From positions 3,252,533 to 3,316,532 of the forward strand of contig NC_133216.1 in NCBI RefSeq assembly GCF_040436345.1: a stretch of 64,000 nucleotides of DNA, read 5' to 3'. Shown here piece by piece: positions 48,101 to 60,396 of the stretch (positions are counted from its first letter, which is position 1; each line of letters starts with the position of its first letter). Source of the stretch: Pagrus major (Eukaryota > Chordata > Actinopteri > Spariformes > Sparidae). The notes under the pieces were generated by a model. The model had not been told where the DNA came from. It did no database searches and saw only the letters and a list, made by a program, of their open reading frames with translations. The position numbers were made by a program, and so were the translations under genes.

Positions 48101-50482
48101 GAGCCTCGTCTGTTCCTGCTCTCATGTAACTTAAACTAAAGGCTGCTTACTGTGAGAAAAACACAAGACAAGACTCTGGTGTTATTTACTGTGTGTTGGA
48201 GTGAATTTAATGATTTCTGGGCTTTTAAAACTTGTGAACAACTCGCTGCTTTAATTACATACATGAGTGCTGACGATAAGAATGGATTCAATCATCTATG
48301 CTGCATTTCATACAGACTCCGGGCTGTAAAACACCACTTCTCCCAACACTGCATACGATTTAGTTCACAGGAAGTCGACCACACATGAAGGAACTGAAAC
48401 GTTTCCTCAATCAGGAATCCATCATTTTAATTTTCTTAAGAGTAATTAAAACAGATGGATCGGCAGCGTAGCATCCTTCTGTGTGTTGGACGATTAGTGA
48501 ATTGAGATTTGTCGCTTTTTGCCAGTAAAGAAAATAATGTTAATGCTTGGAGTGGCAGGCGATCGGTACCGGCAGATACACATTCACAATTTGGATTTTC
48601 TCGCAGTCCGCTTCCTCTCGTGTTGCTCTTCACGCGCAGATGAAGCTCGGCCTGAAGTGCAGACGTGCAGCAGCTCGTGTCTGCCATGAGAGTTTGAATT
48701 TCTGCATGCCTCGAGCTCGCTGCTGTATCGAGGGGCAACTCGTGCATTGTCAATAATTCAAAACCCGTATTAGACCGGCCCGCTGAGAGAGTTATGACCT
48801 CGGTTCACTGGTGTGAAGAAGAGAGTGAAAGTGGATTATATAACACAGAACAGAAATGCATCCTTCTGCCCAGTACTCCAAGTATCAAGAGTCCACATTC
48901 CTGTTCTGGTTTTTGGGCTTCGGGAGAGAAATGTTTAATATTTCTCGAAGTCTCACATTAAGGAAGTTATTCCCACAGCTCTGCTGCTTTTTTATCTTTA
49001 TTAATTTAAACTGCAATAAAATGATCTGGTAATAAACCTTGAGATGGTGGGATCGCGTCAATAAATCATTAGTCTGACTCATCGGATGTAGGCTGTTGGT
49101 AAAAAGCCTGCTGTTGTCTATTTCTGTCATAAATTTATAAAAACTAGATGCCAAATGCAAAAAGACGATGAGACAGAGAGAGAGAGCAACGAGAAGAAGT
49201 TCTCCAGGTTTACTTCCTGGTTTTGAGGCAGACAGATTTTTAAATTGCTTTTCGAGGCTTGAGGAAAGAAACAAATATTAAAACCACAGTGAATCAAAAA
49301 TTCATAATAGAGTAATAATTAAACTTGTTTGCAGTGAGTGTTTGCGAGTGGCCACGAGGCAAAATCGGAAGCAAGGCGAAGCAGCACGGCCGCATCCAGG
49401 TCTGAATCCGTCCTTCTGCTATCTGCATGTTACTGTTTTTTTTTGAGTCCCTGTCTCATTGGGTGGTGGCCTGAAGGTGAGAGGAGTGAGCTTGTGACCG
49501 GAGGGTTGCTGGTTCAAATCGAGCGTAGTACTGAGCAGTTTCCAGGTGTGAATGTGATCATGGCGCTCCTGAGACAGAGAGCATCCCTGTCACTGAAGTC
49601 TCCCTGGATATCTTACTGTTTCTTGTGCCGACAAGACGATTGTGATTGTTTTAAACACACACTAATTTCTGCATCTCTCAATCAAATCAAGAACCGTGGG
49701 ATTATGGGAGTTGTTGTCTTCATTCTCAAACGACATGATGAACATGAATCTGACGTGACTCAGGCAGAGGGAGAGCAGATTTATTCACGATACGTTAACT
49801 GTCTGACTCTCTGAGTATAGCGACAGGAGACCAAATGAAACTCATCGTTACCTCGAGAAAACGGATTTCTCTGATGTTGGAACATTGTTGGAAACATTTG
49901 TGATAAAGAAGCATGACTCAACAAGACATTTAACAAACGTCTAGTGTTACATACTATATCTTTAAAGAAATGCAAAAAAGCCAGAGCACTTTCTTTCCAC
50001 CTGTACCAGAATGATGCAGTCTGCAGCCAGACTGAAGTCAGCAACACATTATTTAGCTGCCACTTCCAACCGGGAGCAGCAAGACACAAAGAGTGGGAGC
50101 TGTTCTTCCAGAGGAAATCTCAGAAGGAAAGTAAATAAATGAGTTGTGCACCTTGAACTCATACGACTCCTCGATGACCACCTCCAGCCGGCTGTGCTCT
50201 CCCAGAATGGGCTTCCCCATCTCAGCTATCCTCCGAGCCTCCTCCTCCTCAGAGCTCATCTGGCCCTCCGCCCCCTCTGTGGGAAGAAGGGAGGAAGGAG
50301 AGAGGGAGGGAGGAAGGAGAGGGAGGGAGGAGGAAGTGAAGGAAACAATGAGGACACCAGCAGCGAGTGTGGAGAGAAACTAAAATGTCACAGATATTTC
50401 CAGTTCTACCTCCATCAATTATAGATCGTGAGTCAGCATTTTATTTCGAGCTGCGCTACATCACCTGTGTGCATCAACGCAT

Positions 50483-50535
<53 letters not shown>

Positions 50536-51806
50536 CTCACACAGCGTGGGAGAGGGACATGAGAAGATGACAGATGGACGATGTGTGTGTGTGTGTGTGT
50601 GAGGAAGCAGAAAAACAACAACACAGCGACACAGAAAGATTAGAGAGGTGGATCTACAGAGACGAACGAGGGAGGAAAGTTTCTTCCAAACTGTTGACGC
50701 TCGCTCGGTTTTGCTGCTGAACTGAGACAGAAGTGATTCTGCTGCAGGTGAACGTACGATGAGCTGATGAACTGTTGAGCTACGATGTGAACAAGCTGTG
50801 AGCAGGAGAGGACAACAGGGAGGCGAGTATGTCGTCAGCAGGAGCATTACGCTGACTTGCCGGTTTATTTTTTGTCTTTGCACAATGAAAAGAGGACTTT
50901 GGGGTTTATAATTAGACAATTAACCAATTACAAAAAAGAAAATTGCCCATCATAATTTCCAAGAGCCAAAGGTAACGTCTTCATACGACTGTTTCTATCC
51001 TACCAGCCCGTCCTCTTCATTCAGGAAACTGCTGGTTGTGTTGAGTTTGAAACCAGGATGTTGATCCTACCAACCATCCCGAAGATATTCAGTTCTTCAC
51101 ACTGTTTGTCCTTTTTTGCTTAATAAACTACATAAAACTTCCCTCCTCCTGTTTTGAGGCATATTTAAACATTCTCTGATGTGTGTCTGACATGGTTTTA
51201 GCAGAAAAAAGGGATATTTTCCACATTAAAATCCTTAAAATGTCGCTTATTTCTTCTCCCTGCGTAAAAATATCCAGTTTAATTTTAACTGCTGGACACA
51301 GGATTTCTCCTTCTTCACTGTAAAGCCCATTCCTCTTCTTCTTCTTCTTCTTCTTCTTCTTCTTCTTCTTCTTCTTCTTCTTCTTCTTCTCTGTGAAGCC
51401 ACCTGCTGTATCAGAGTTTGTAAATGCAGCGGTCGTTAAGTCAATCAGTGGCTTCATATCATTGGCTAAAATTGAGATATCGGTAAATGCTGCATGCCAC
51501 CGCTTCTTCTTCTGTCTGACAAAAAAAAGAAAGAAGTTTTGTTGTCCTGGTTTGAATAAAACAAAGACAGACGTGGTGAAGTAACCAACTCTTCTCACAA
51601 AGCCTCTCATTGTTTCCCTCTTGATAACATCGATCCACTCGTGAGTCTTTTTCTTCCCGAGCTTTCAGTCAGAGAACAACCAGCAATTTACACTGAGAAG
51701 GAATTAACAGCGAGTGTGTTTCATGTCTGCTGTAAGTGGCTTTTTCTCATTTGTCCCTTCTGCTCAGGAGTGAGAGGGGAGGACGACACAAAGACCGGGA
51801 GGTAAG

Positions 51807-51881
<75 letters not shown>

Positions 51882-54800
51882 CGTGTGTGTGAGGAGCAGG
51901 CAGATGATAGCCCTCCCTCTCTTCAAAGGCGGCCCGTGTCTAATTACGAGAAGACTGTAAGAGTGAAGCAGCGTTCGGCAGCCGTCCCTGCAGGATTCAC
52001 TGACACTATTTCAAGATGTCATAAACACAGAAACAAACATCTTCCAGCTCCTGCTGCTGCTGCGACAGTCGAGTGAAGGGAACGAGACACCACCTTCAGG
52101 TCGTTCAGCGTGGTGATGTGTCATCACCTGCCGCAGGGCCTCCACTTGATCTTTTAGCCTCTAAACTCTGTCGTGGCTTCGTCTCACCAGCAAGTCATTT
52201 TCAGGTTAAAGCTGATCGGTTGTTCATCTTCATCTTCATCAGACAAAAGCATGTGATGGATGAAGTCTTCTTCTGAAGGTAAATAAACTATTGAAAAACC
52301 CTCCTGGATTAGCTTGTGTTGTCACAAAGCTGAAAACCTTTTACTTTCATACTTCAAGTTCATTTTGCTGACAATGCTCAACATCACTTTTACTCAGACA
52401 AGGTTTTAAATGCAGGGCTTTTACTTGTAATGGAGAATTTTTGCAGTGTGGTAAAAGGATCTGGATATTTCTTTCCCCACTAGACATCTGTGACCTGAGT
52501 ACACATGGAAAATTAATAATTCAATCTTCTTCACTGGGCACTGAGGCAGAGATAAAGCATCCTGCAGATTTGATACTGCACTCAGCTGTTGCCGTTTGGA
52601 AAAAGAAACTGTTTCTCTTTTGTATATTCAGATTATTCACAAGCTCAGAGGTGACTTCCTGTTTAAAGCTGATTTCAGCTCAAATCACCTGTCAGTTAGC
52701 AGGCAGACGGTGCTGCTCTCGTTTGAAGGATGACCCGATTTTGGTCTGAAATGTATTTGCATTAAGTTCTGTCCCAGTGCGACAGAACTTAATGCTGTGC
52801 TATTTAAAAAATCAATGAAAGACATCCCAGAATCAGTGCTTACTTCAGTCTTTCGCAACACACCCTCTTGTCATAAAACCACAGAAGTACCAGTCCTTTG
52901 TCGTACAACCACAGTTTGCTTAGATTCAGGAACTAAAACTACTTTATGTTTAGGAAAATATTCTGGTTGAGTCAAAATATGTACGTTAACATAACCACTG
53001 ACTTTTGGTTTCACACTGGACATGAACTCAACCACCCACCACATCCTCCTCCTCGCTACGCGGACTTTGTCGCACTTGCCTGACTTCCTCCTTTGCTGCT
53101 GTAATAATGACTACAGCCACTAGAGGTCGCTGGCTAACAAGAAACCTAAATATGGGACGTAATAAGCTGCTTTCACACCTAAATGGTATTTTTTTCTGAT
53201 GAGGGCAGGCTGGTATTTCTTCTGCTCACTCTTAAATCTGCACGATATGATAAAAATATCACATATCACATCTGGAGAACAAAACTTGTAGGTCAGGACG
53301 TCTCTGCAGAACCACAGTACTTCATTATGATGCTGTTTGTCATATTTTAATTTATTCAAAATTGCAGCCTCTGTGATTTGGATATTGCACTTGGATATAT
53401 TGCAGGTTCAATGTTTTCAAGTCCCATTTGCTCTCTGTTTGCCTCCTACACACAAGCCTATATACCATGATATATAACGATAAAGCACAGCCACTGCAGA
53501 CTCCACGTGGTCGTCTTATAAGGCCCCAGACACGGTGATATATCTGCATCAGCACACAGTGACAAGCCCAGAGTGGAGCGCCAACTCATTTGTAAGCATT
53601 TATCTCCAAACTGTTGTATTGTGCCGTGCAGAGCCTCACAGAGGCCGGTTCTGCTGTGATCCAAATGTAAACAGACAAAACACCCATCACCCCACCAAGC
53701 AGGGCTGAAAGAGATGCCAGAACCATGAGCCAGGTCATTACAGCGTGCTGCACAGTCAACAATGTCCTGGACAGAAAAAAACCTGAGCGGCTGCAGGAGA
53801 AAGAAACTGTGGCGTCTGTTCAAATCTGCTCAGATGTGCTGATAATTACATTTTTATATTCAAACTAATCATAATATGTCTCCGCCCGTAATGAGTGTCT
53901 CCTCTGGGGTACATTGGATACGAATTTCAAATGAATGCAGCTTTTTTTTTTAAAGCTAAGCTAATTTCCGCCTTTAATTGACAGTGAGCTGCAGAGGTGA
54001 ACAGGTACTGGGGCAGAGAGATCACATGCAACACAGGTCGTAAACCGGAGTCAAACCTGTGACGTTGCAGTCACGTGGCTTGTACTTTTACTACACTAGC
54101 AAGGTGCTTTAATGCACTTTTAAACATGAAGAGAAAATGGCATGAAATGACATAAACTGGCATAATTTCCAAGCTTTGGGCTTCAAGATCCATTTAAACG
54201 GATTTGAAATCTCATTGGCTGCATGATGCGTCCGTCATCCGGAGGTTGGCCCGTAAGTGGCTCAGGAGAGAGGGGAGGGAACCAGGAGTGGGTGTCCTGT
54301 CTATGAAAGCACTCGTTGGCTGTTTCAGGCCACAGGGCGGGCGTAGAAGCTCCTAACTGGTCAAATGAGGTGTCAATCAATAGGTCAGAGGTCGGCAGAC
54401 GTCCTGTGTAACTCCGTAATACAGTTTAATGGTGTTTTACTTACTATTAGTGGAGTTTTGGACTCAATATTTTACTGAAATGGATCTAGTGGACATGTGG
54501 GAATAAGAGAAGACAGCTTTTGTTGGATTTTGTCATCGCTAAGTTGTCCAAGGTTCGTACACGCTTGTTTGTGGGCTAGTTTGTTTTATGGTTCGTTGAT
54601 TGTAGCTGCCTGATGTGCTTTTTCTTTTTCACAAACAGAATCAATGAGAATCTGCGCCTCTAAACTCAAATTGAGGCATTAGCTGTGTGTTTGTGTTGTT
54701 TGGCGAACTAGCCGACGGCCCACAGTTCTGTAGAACAAATAATTAATTGACGAATCAAGAAAACAACTGTAAGATTAACCGATAATGAAAACAATCATTA

Positions 54801-56376
54801 GCTGCAGCTTAACTCAGATTTCCTGACAGATCAAATCACACTCAGATCTCCAGTTTCACACAGAAGGAATGATCAGACGGTCTTACCTTGGTTGAGCAGC
54901 AGAGCTGTGAAGGAGAACAGAGGAGGAGGAGTTCAGTACAGATCACATAATATACATAATATATAATAATAGCACACTGATGCAATCAAAGGCTCGTTCT
55001 AATAATACATCAAACTTCACTCTGCGTTCAGATGAAACTCACACAGAGTTGTTAGAAAGAGGCTTCACTGTACGACTCTTTGTTCGCTCGCTCCACCTGT
55101 CAGCTCGCTCCACATACAAACACTTCATCACTCTGCTGTTTATACCATTAACAAAAACCTCCTCGATCTCACATCCACTGTGAGGCGGCTTCTACTACAG
55201 TGTTTCTGCTAACAACACGCTGCAGCAGCCGTCTGACTTCTAAGAAAATCTTCTCAAATTTAAATGAATCCTCGTCTCTCTCTCTCGCTGAGGATCTCAA
55301 AGTCAGGAAGCGACTCAGTCCTCCTCGTGTTGCTGTTGTTGTTGTTGTTGTTGTCGAGACAGGTGATAGATGACTCGATGGGTCCCTCAGCGTGTGTGTA
55401 GTTGTGTGTGTGTGTCTTTGTGTCTAATAGAAGAAGGAGCTCTATTGATCCCTGTGGGTAAAGTGGGTCACTGACGCAGCTAAGAAACTAAAGACAAAGA
55501 GCTCAGAAACAAAACAATGCAGCAGTCTGGATTACTTGGATACTTGGAAAGTTTAACTAACCGTGTAAAAAGCTGCTGTTCACATTTATAACACCATCAT
55601 TCATATTGTTAATATTGTATTACATGTTGAAGCTGTTATATCTTACAGGAGTGTGAGTTTTGATGTAAATTGCAGCAACTGCAGCCCAGTATTACGGCAG
55701 CTTGTGAAATAGTGACCACATTTAAAAAGATGTCCGCACCGAGAGCGATCACGACTACGATAACGATGTGAGCGTCCGCTCTGATGAACGATAACGCTCT
55801 GTGAGCAGCTGTGTCTGCAGCTGAGGAAGATGGATACTGATGAACTGTTGCTGTTTATTGTTCAGAGAAGCTAATAAAGAAAAACCCACAGCAGGATGTG
55901 ACTTTACGACATCATTACAGACGCACCTGAGATTCCTCTCTTCAGCCAGCGAGGCTCCTCCAGCACGATGTAGAAGTTTTCATGTTTTTCATATTCTTCA
56001 TCATCAATTATCCTCACCTGGAACGTCTGACTGCAACCACACACACACACACAAACATGCACGCATGCACGCACGCACACACGCACACAGAAAGAGAGAG
56101 AGGGAGAATTTTGAAAAACTGAGCAACTATTTCTGCAAAAAAACACAATCTCATGTTTAGGGGAACGTCACACACACATAAACATGCTGACAGTGACACA
56201 CACACACACACTGACAGTGACACACACACACACACACACACACACACTGACAGTAACACACACACAAATGAGGGAAAGCATTTCATCAATAAGTAACGTA
56301 TCGCTTGCTCGCAGGGCCTTCACCGCAGGTCGTCCTAGTTATCGACGTGCAGGTCCTGCAAACCTCAAGGCCCGTG

Positions 56377-56456
<80 letters not shown>

Positions 56457-59400
56457 GTCTCCCTCCTGTTGAGTCTGATGAGGACCCACTGCTGTGTAAA
56501 TCAGAGTAGGAGGCAGCGAGAGGACGGAGGATCAATAAGTCAGGAGCAGATAGTAAAGTAAAAGAATAATTGGGAGGATAATAATAATAATTGGGTCTGA
56601 GAGGACGGATCAGGTGATGGATGATCACACGGTTCTGAAATATACTGATGATATAAACTGTATGACCAAGATCTTCAAAAGAAAAGAATCTCAGAAAGTT
56701 TCCACGGGAGAAGTTGGAGTAACAACACAGAGGAGAAAACGAGCCACAAAAGAAAAGTGGCTCTTATGCAGCATGACGTCGGCCATTTGCGAGGTCTGAG
56801 GAACGATGGCTCGGTATTAGAGGAGAGGAAGTGATAATGACGAGGCCTGTTAATGTCTCTGAGGACCGCCGGACTGTAATGTCACTATGGAAACCAACTC
56901 AGCGAGGACAATCAGACGCGGAGGGAGAGAAAGAGAAAGGGAAAGATGAAGAGAAAGGTATGGACAGAGTGAAGCCGAGGACTAAAGATAAAAGCAGGAT
57001 ACTGACAGAGAGAACGAAGAAATGATGTGTGAAGCAGGAGGAAGGTCAAGAAGAAAAGAGGAAGCAGAAGAGGGAGGAAAAGTGAGAAAGTGCAGACAGA
57101 GAGGAGCTGAAGAGCAGTGAAGTAAAAAAAAATTGAAAGAGGATGGAAAAGATGGAGCTGGACAGATATGATCGATGGTCCGTCACCCTGACTGGAGAGC
57201 AATGTGGCGTGAAAATGACAGAAATGAAGGGTGGAGGTGATCAGAGGAGGTGAAGACGAGCAGAGAGAGCGATGATAAAGCATCAGGACAGGAGAGTTAC
57301 TGCAGGAAGATCTGGGTGACAACAAGGCTGACTTGACAAGGCACTTTAGTATTTACATGTGTTGTATTTATCCAGGAAAATCCCACCATCTCTAGAAAAC
57401 AGAAGTGTGAGCTCAAGTCGGCCGGCCAGTTGTTCCTTTTCTGTCCTGTAGGTGGCGCATGTTGACATACTAATCTGACAACGACCACACCTTCTCTATT
57501 TCTGCAGCCGAGTAAGTTACTTTCAAAATGTAATCCATTACATATACTGGTTGCTTTCATTTGAAAGTAATAAGTTACTTTACAATAGAGAATGTAGAGT
57601 TACATGTTACTGATTTCACTATTTTTTGCGTTACTTTCACCTACGGCTGCACGATATGGTCAAAAAGTGACATTGCGGTTGACTTGACAGATATTGCGAT
57701 TGTGATATAATTCACTTAGTCATATTGCGATTTGGATTATTTTGGGATTAATCGTGCGGCCCTACTTTCACCTCATCCTGATTATGATGAATCCAGTTTC
57801 TAAGCAAAGCAAGATGGCAGTGTGGAGCCAAAAACCACCAGCAGCCACAGCTCCTGGTTCCTGACAGAAGGAGACAGATGTGAACCAACAGGTCCAGTTC
57901 CCAGCAGAGGTCTTTACTGTGATTCGACATGAAGTGTTGTGGTGCCAAAGAGGAGTCAAACTGAGGGAGCGTCCTCACAGACAAAGACACAGAGGTTAAA
58001 GTGCTCTGAGTTAAAGCACTCAGACTGGAACTGCAGTCACAGCTTTTTTCGATCTGGAGGCTTGTCAGTGCATCATCATGTAACTGGATGTTGGACAGAC
58101 GGGGCGGAGAAGGCAGAGGGAGGAGGCTTGTGGCTGTAAATGAGGTGAAAAAGACGACAGCGTTGTTCATCCGGCAGCAGAAACGTTCCAGCTGTTTGGT
58201 GTGACGAGGGCGACACGCTGACTGGACATCATTAACCAACGGAAGAACAAACTCCCTCTTAAGAGCAGAAAATATAACGTTTTTCACACTGAGATGCATC
58301 AGCTCACACGTCCCGTCTCACCTCATTCAGGTTCGTGTCAGCCAGTGAAGCTGCCAGTTGACATCAGATTACAGCTGCTGGGATCGATATCACACAGCAA
58401 ACAGTCACATCGAGTTTGTCACACGTGCTGTCAGTCATAGTCGGTGTCAGGCGCGTTTAAAGAACTAATCATCTGATATATTCCAGTTATAATTTGCTTT
58501 ACTAAACTTGAACTAATAAACAATCAACTACTAAGAAATTGCTACTTCCTGTACGAACAACAACCAGTTTAAGAATGAAAGGTGTCCTTTATTGACGACG
58601 TAGAACATATTCACGTGGCGGCCATTTTCCTCTGATGTCACGCTCCTGGTGGAAGCTCAAGTGTTGTAATGAAAAGGTCAACGTCGGATCAACAGCTGAC
58701 ACCAAATGACACAGGCCCATCACAGATATATCGGTATCGGTGTGTACGTTGTTTTTAATGATGCAAGTAAAAGATACTTGGGGTAATTTCTTATAATGAA
58801 GTTTATGGTTTCAGTGCACTGATTGGACCATAAAGTTTATTGTTAAACTGGAAACCAGTCAGCCTCCATGACTCATCGATGTCACAAGTGTTTGATGCAA
58901 AATGTTCTTTTATTGGGCGAAATATCGAAAAAATCGATATCAAATTCTTTCAGTCGGCCCAAATAATTGCATATCGGTCGGGCTCTAATATACATACATG
59001 TAAATATGTTTATAATTTACTTTTATTTGTACTTAAGTTAATGTAATATCTATATAGATACTTTAAGACCTTTACTGTTTGTATGAGTGACTTTCACTGT
59101 TACTAAAGTAATATTTTAGCATATCATCTTTACTTTTACTCAAGTATGACTTTTTTACAACACTGCTTATGTTATGAAATGTGTTGTTTTACTCTGAATA
59201 TGACCCGACGTCCCTCCAGATTCTCACTATCTATTGACTTTTGTGTTGCTGATCAGTTATAGAGAGGGGATATGATAACGATGAATATGGTCTATTGTAG
59301 GTGTCAGCCGAGATAAGAGTGTACAGTCACACTACGGACATCCATTTAATAGTTGTTGAAATATTTCATTTTGGACTAAAGTGGTGGAGCGATGGACTGA

Positions 59401-60396
59401 ACGGCCAACAGAGACACATTGCCAGGTCACATATCACAAACATGAATCTTCAGTTCAAGTTTTACTTTGCAGTTTTATCCACAGATCGTCCTGACAGACG
59501 CTCATTAAGGAAAAGACGATTTAACAGAGGCGTCAGTCCTTTTTTTTCAGCTATAAGCTCATTACACACAACACACTGCCAAGAAAAATAAGGTCACAAA
59601 CAAACAAGAGACAAACAAACTCTCTTAGAGAGGATTCAACATGAGCGTGCTCGGCCTCCTCTAAACTCAGCCTTGATGAATAATGGAGAGGATTGTTGTC
59701 TGGGAAGCTCAAGGGTGACGAGGGAGAGTGTGATGGAAGACATAACTCAAAGAGGTGAGGAGGAGACACGAGATGAGACGAGAGGCCAGGCGAAACAAGG
59801 AAGAGGGCGAAGACGAGAACAGAAACTTCCCTCTGATGCTTCTTTCTCTTTCTACAGACAAACTCCCAAAACTCTGAGGGAGGAAGAGGTTAAATCACAT
59901 CATCTGTTTGTTGGCATTTCCTTCGCCAGAGAGGAGTTTCTGAAAACATAACTCTGTAGATGTCAAACACCGTCACAGGGATAAACTGCATGAAACAAAC
60001 TATGATGTTCAGTTTGACTCACGTTGTCTGATCGTTGGTGAACTCCAGCTCTCCTCTGGCGTCCTCGTAGTCGTCTCCGGCCTTGGCGGTGCCGGACTCG
60101 GTGTGGTACGGCAGGATGACGGTGCCGCGGGCGCCGGAGTTACGCACCACCGTGACCTCCATGGTGCCCACGCTCTCGCTCACGCGCACCATGCGCTCGC
60201 TGAACGTGAAGATTCCGGCGTGGTCGTCGTCCAGGATGGTCACCGTGGCAACCAGAGGCTCGACCAGGCGAGCTTTGGGGGCGGCGCCGACTTCGTCGCT
60301 CTCGAACATCCCCTCGGCGTCGCCGACACGCAGGTTCAGCAGGCGCACGAAGAAGTGCTCGTCCTCCTCGAATATGTCGTCGTCGATGATGCCGAC
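41463..60396 (-). CDS. slc8a2: slc8a2, sodium/calcium exchanger NCX2, 3' half (7 exons; 5' part outside window)
   Basis: Exons in order: 60023-60396, 55927-56030, 54887-54904, 50152-50276, 45130-45229, 42938-43213, 41463-41839. The total is 1374 nt, 457 residues plus TAA; full-length NCX2 is about 920. The fragment begins inside the first calcium-binding domain at VGIIDDDIFEEDEHF, where D and E residues are known Ca2+ ligands, and includes ATVTILDDDHAGIF. It continues through CBD2 and TVDKLIKKTNLALVIGTHSW. It ends with the C-terminal membrane segments, carrying the alpha-2 repeat (GTSIPDTFASKVAA...NVTGSNAVNVFLG) and EAYCHIPGF. PRWLKRGISALLLNQ, EEEEARRIAEMGKP and VIGTHSW fit NCX2 better than NCX1 or NCX3. 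The product exchanges 3 Na+ for 1 Ca2+ across the plasma membrane, chiefly in neurons. YWNGWACF is NCX1-like, so slc8a1 or slc8a4 remain minor alternatives. Confidence 0.92.
42150..42430. repeat. 21-bp minisatellite in the last slc8a2 intron
   Basis: About 13 copies of a unit like CACAAAGAGACACAAAAGTAC, varying mainly at AGTACC/AGTACT/AGTTCC. The unit is a multiple of three, so several frames stay open across it. Those frames are not genes. Confidence 0.9.
43402..43432 (+). repeat. (TTATC)n pentanucleotide repeat
   Basis: TCTTATCTTATCTTATCTTA followed by imperfect TATC copies. Confidence 0.85.
44950..44985. repeat. Isolated terminal copy of the TTAA-element family
   Basis: ATTTGGGGTGAACTGTCCCT followed by TTATAA is the reverse complement of the left end at 37897 (AGGACAGTTCACCCCACAAAT). 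The partner end is not recognisable, so this is a decayed or truncated copy. Confidence 0.6.
45065..45118 (+). repeat. (CA)n microsatellite beside an slc8a2 splice donor
   Basis: Pure CA run of about 54 bp, ending some 12 bases from the exon at 45130-45229. In the minus-strand transcript it reads as (UG)n just after the 5' splice site. Confidence 0.95.
49465..49610 (+). repeat. tRNA-derived SINE fragment
   Basis: An A-box-like TGGCCTGAAGG (49467-49477) and a B-box-like GGTTCAAATCG (49511-49521) are spaced as in tRNA promoters. GCTTGTGACCGGAGGGTTGC, common to fish SINE heads, lies between them. The body after 49525 is diverged. Confidence 0.6.
50485..50534 (+). repeat. (GT)n microsatellite
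   Basis: Pure GT run of about 50 bp; a shorter GT run follows at about 50582-50602. Confidence 0.95.
51334..51391 (+). repeat. (TTC)n trinucleotide repeat
   Basis: Near-pure CTT/TTC run of about 58 bp. The minus-strand frame through it gives poly-lysine and is not a gene. Confidence 0.95.
51809..51891 (+). repeat. (GT)n microsatellite, longest in the window
   Basis: About 83 bp of GT with two GC interruptions near the 3' end. Confidence 0.95.
53945..54100 (-). repeat. Second copy of the 35425-35590 SINE-like family
   Basis: Shares the order TTGACAG - CAGAGGTGAA - GGGGCAGAGAG - CACATGCAACA - CAAACCTG with the copy at 35425, at lower identity. Its ends are not resolved. Confidence 0.5.
54887..54904 (-). 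other. slc8a2: 18-nt microexon of slc8a2
   Basis: Acceptor TTCACAG and donor GTAAGA bound CTCTGCTGCTCAACCAAG. Entering and leaving in phase 1, it supplies ALLLNQ between RWLKRGIS and EGAEGQMSSEEE, matching the NCX2 peptide ISALLLNQ. It is multiple-of-three and could be skipped without a frameshift. Confidence 0.85.
56182..56454 (+). repeat. Two (CA)n microsatellites with a CTGACAGT-interrupted block
   Basis: 56182-56268 is (CA)n interrupted by CTGACAGT(G/A)A at about 20-40 bp intervals. 56379-56454 is a pure CA run of about 76 bp. Both lie just upstream of the slc8a2 exon at 55927-56030 on the transcribed strand, where they read as (UG)n. Confidence 0.95.
57633..57771. mobile_element. hAT-type MITE with 8-bp target duplication (element 57641-57763)
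   Basis: ACTTTCAC occurs at 57633-57640 and 57764-57771. The 123-bp element between them has inverted ends: CTACGGCTGCACGAT on the left, AGGGCCGCACGATTAAT on the right read in reverse. An 8-bp duplication and GG(C/T)-GCACGAT ends fit the hAT superfamily. It is non-coding. Confidence 0.88.
58715..58990. repeat. Decayed MITE ending ATATCGGTCGGGCTCTA
   Basis: The right end GCATATCGGTCGGGCTCTA is a well-known-looking fish element terminus. The left end (CAGATATATCGGTATCGG) is a weak inverted match. No target duplication was found. Confidence 0.5.

Noticed and set aside
49338-49814. 158-codon plus-strand frame
   Set aside because: It runs through a tRNA-derived SINE and flanking intron; no family similarity.
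51128-51610. 160-codon minus-strand frame with a poly-lysine run
   Set aside because: The lysines come from the (TTC)n microsatellite; the rest has no recognisable domain and lies inside an slc8a2 intron.
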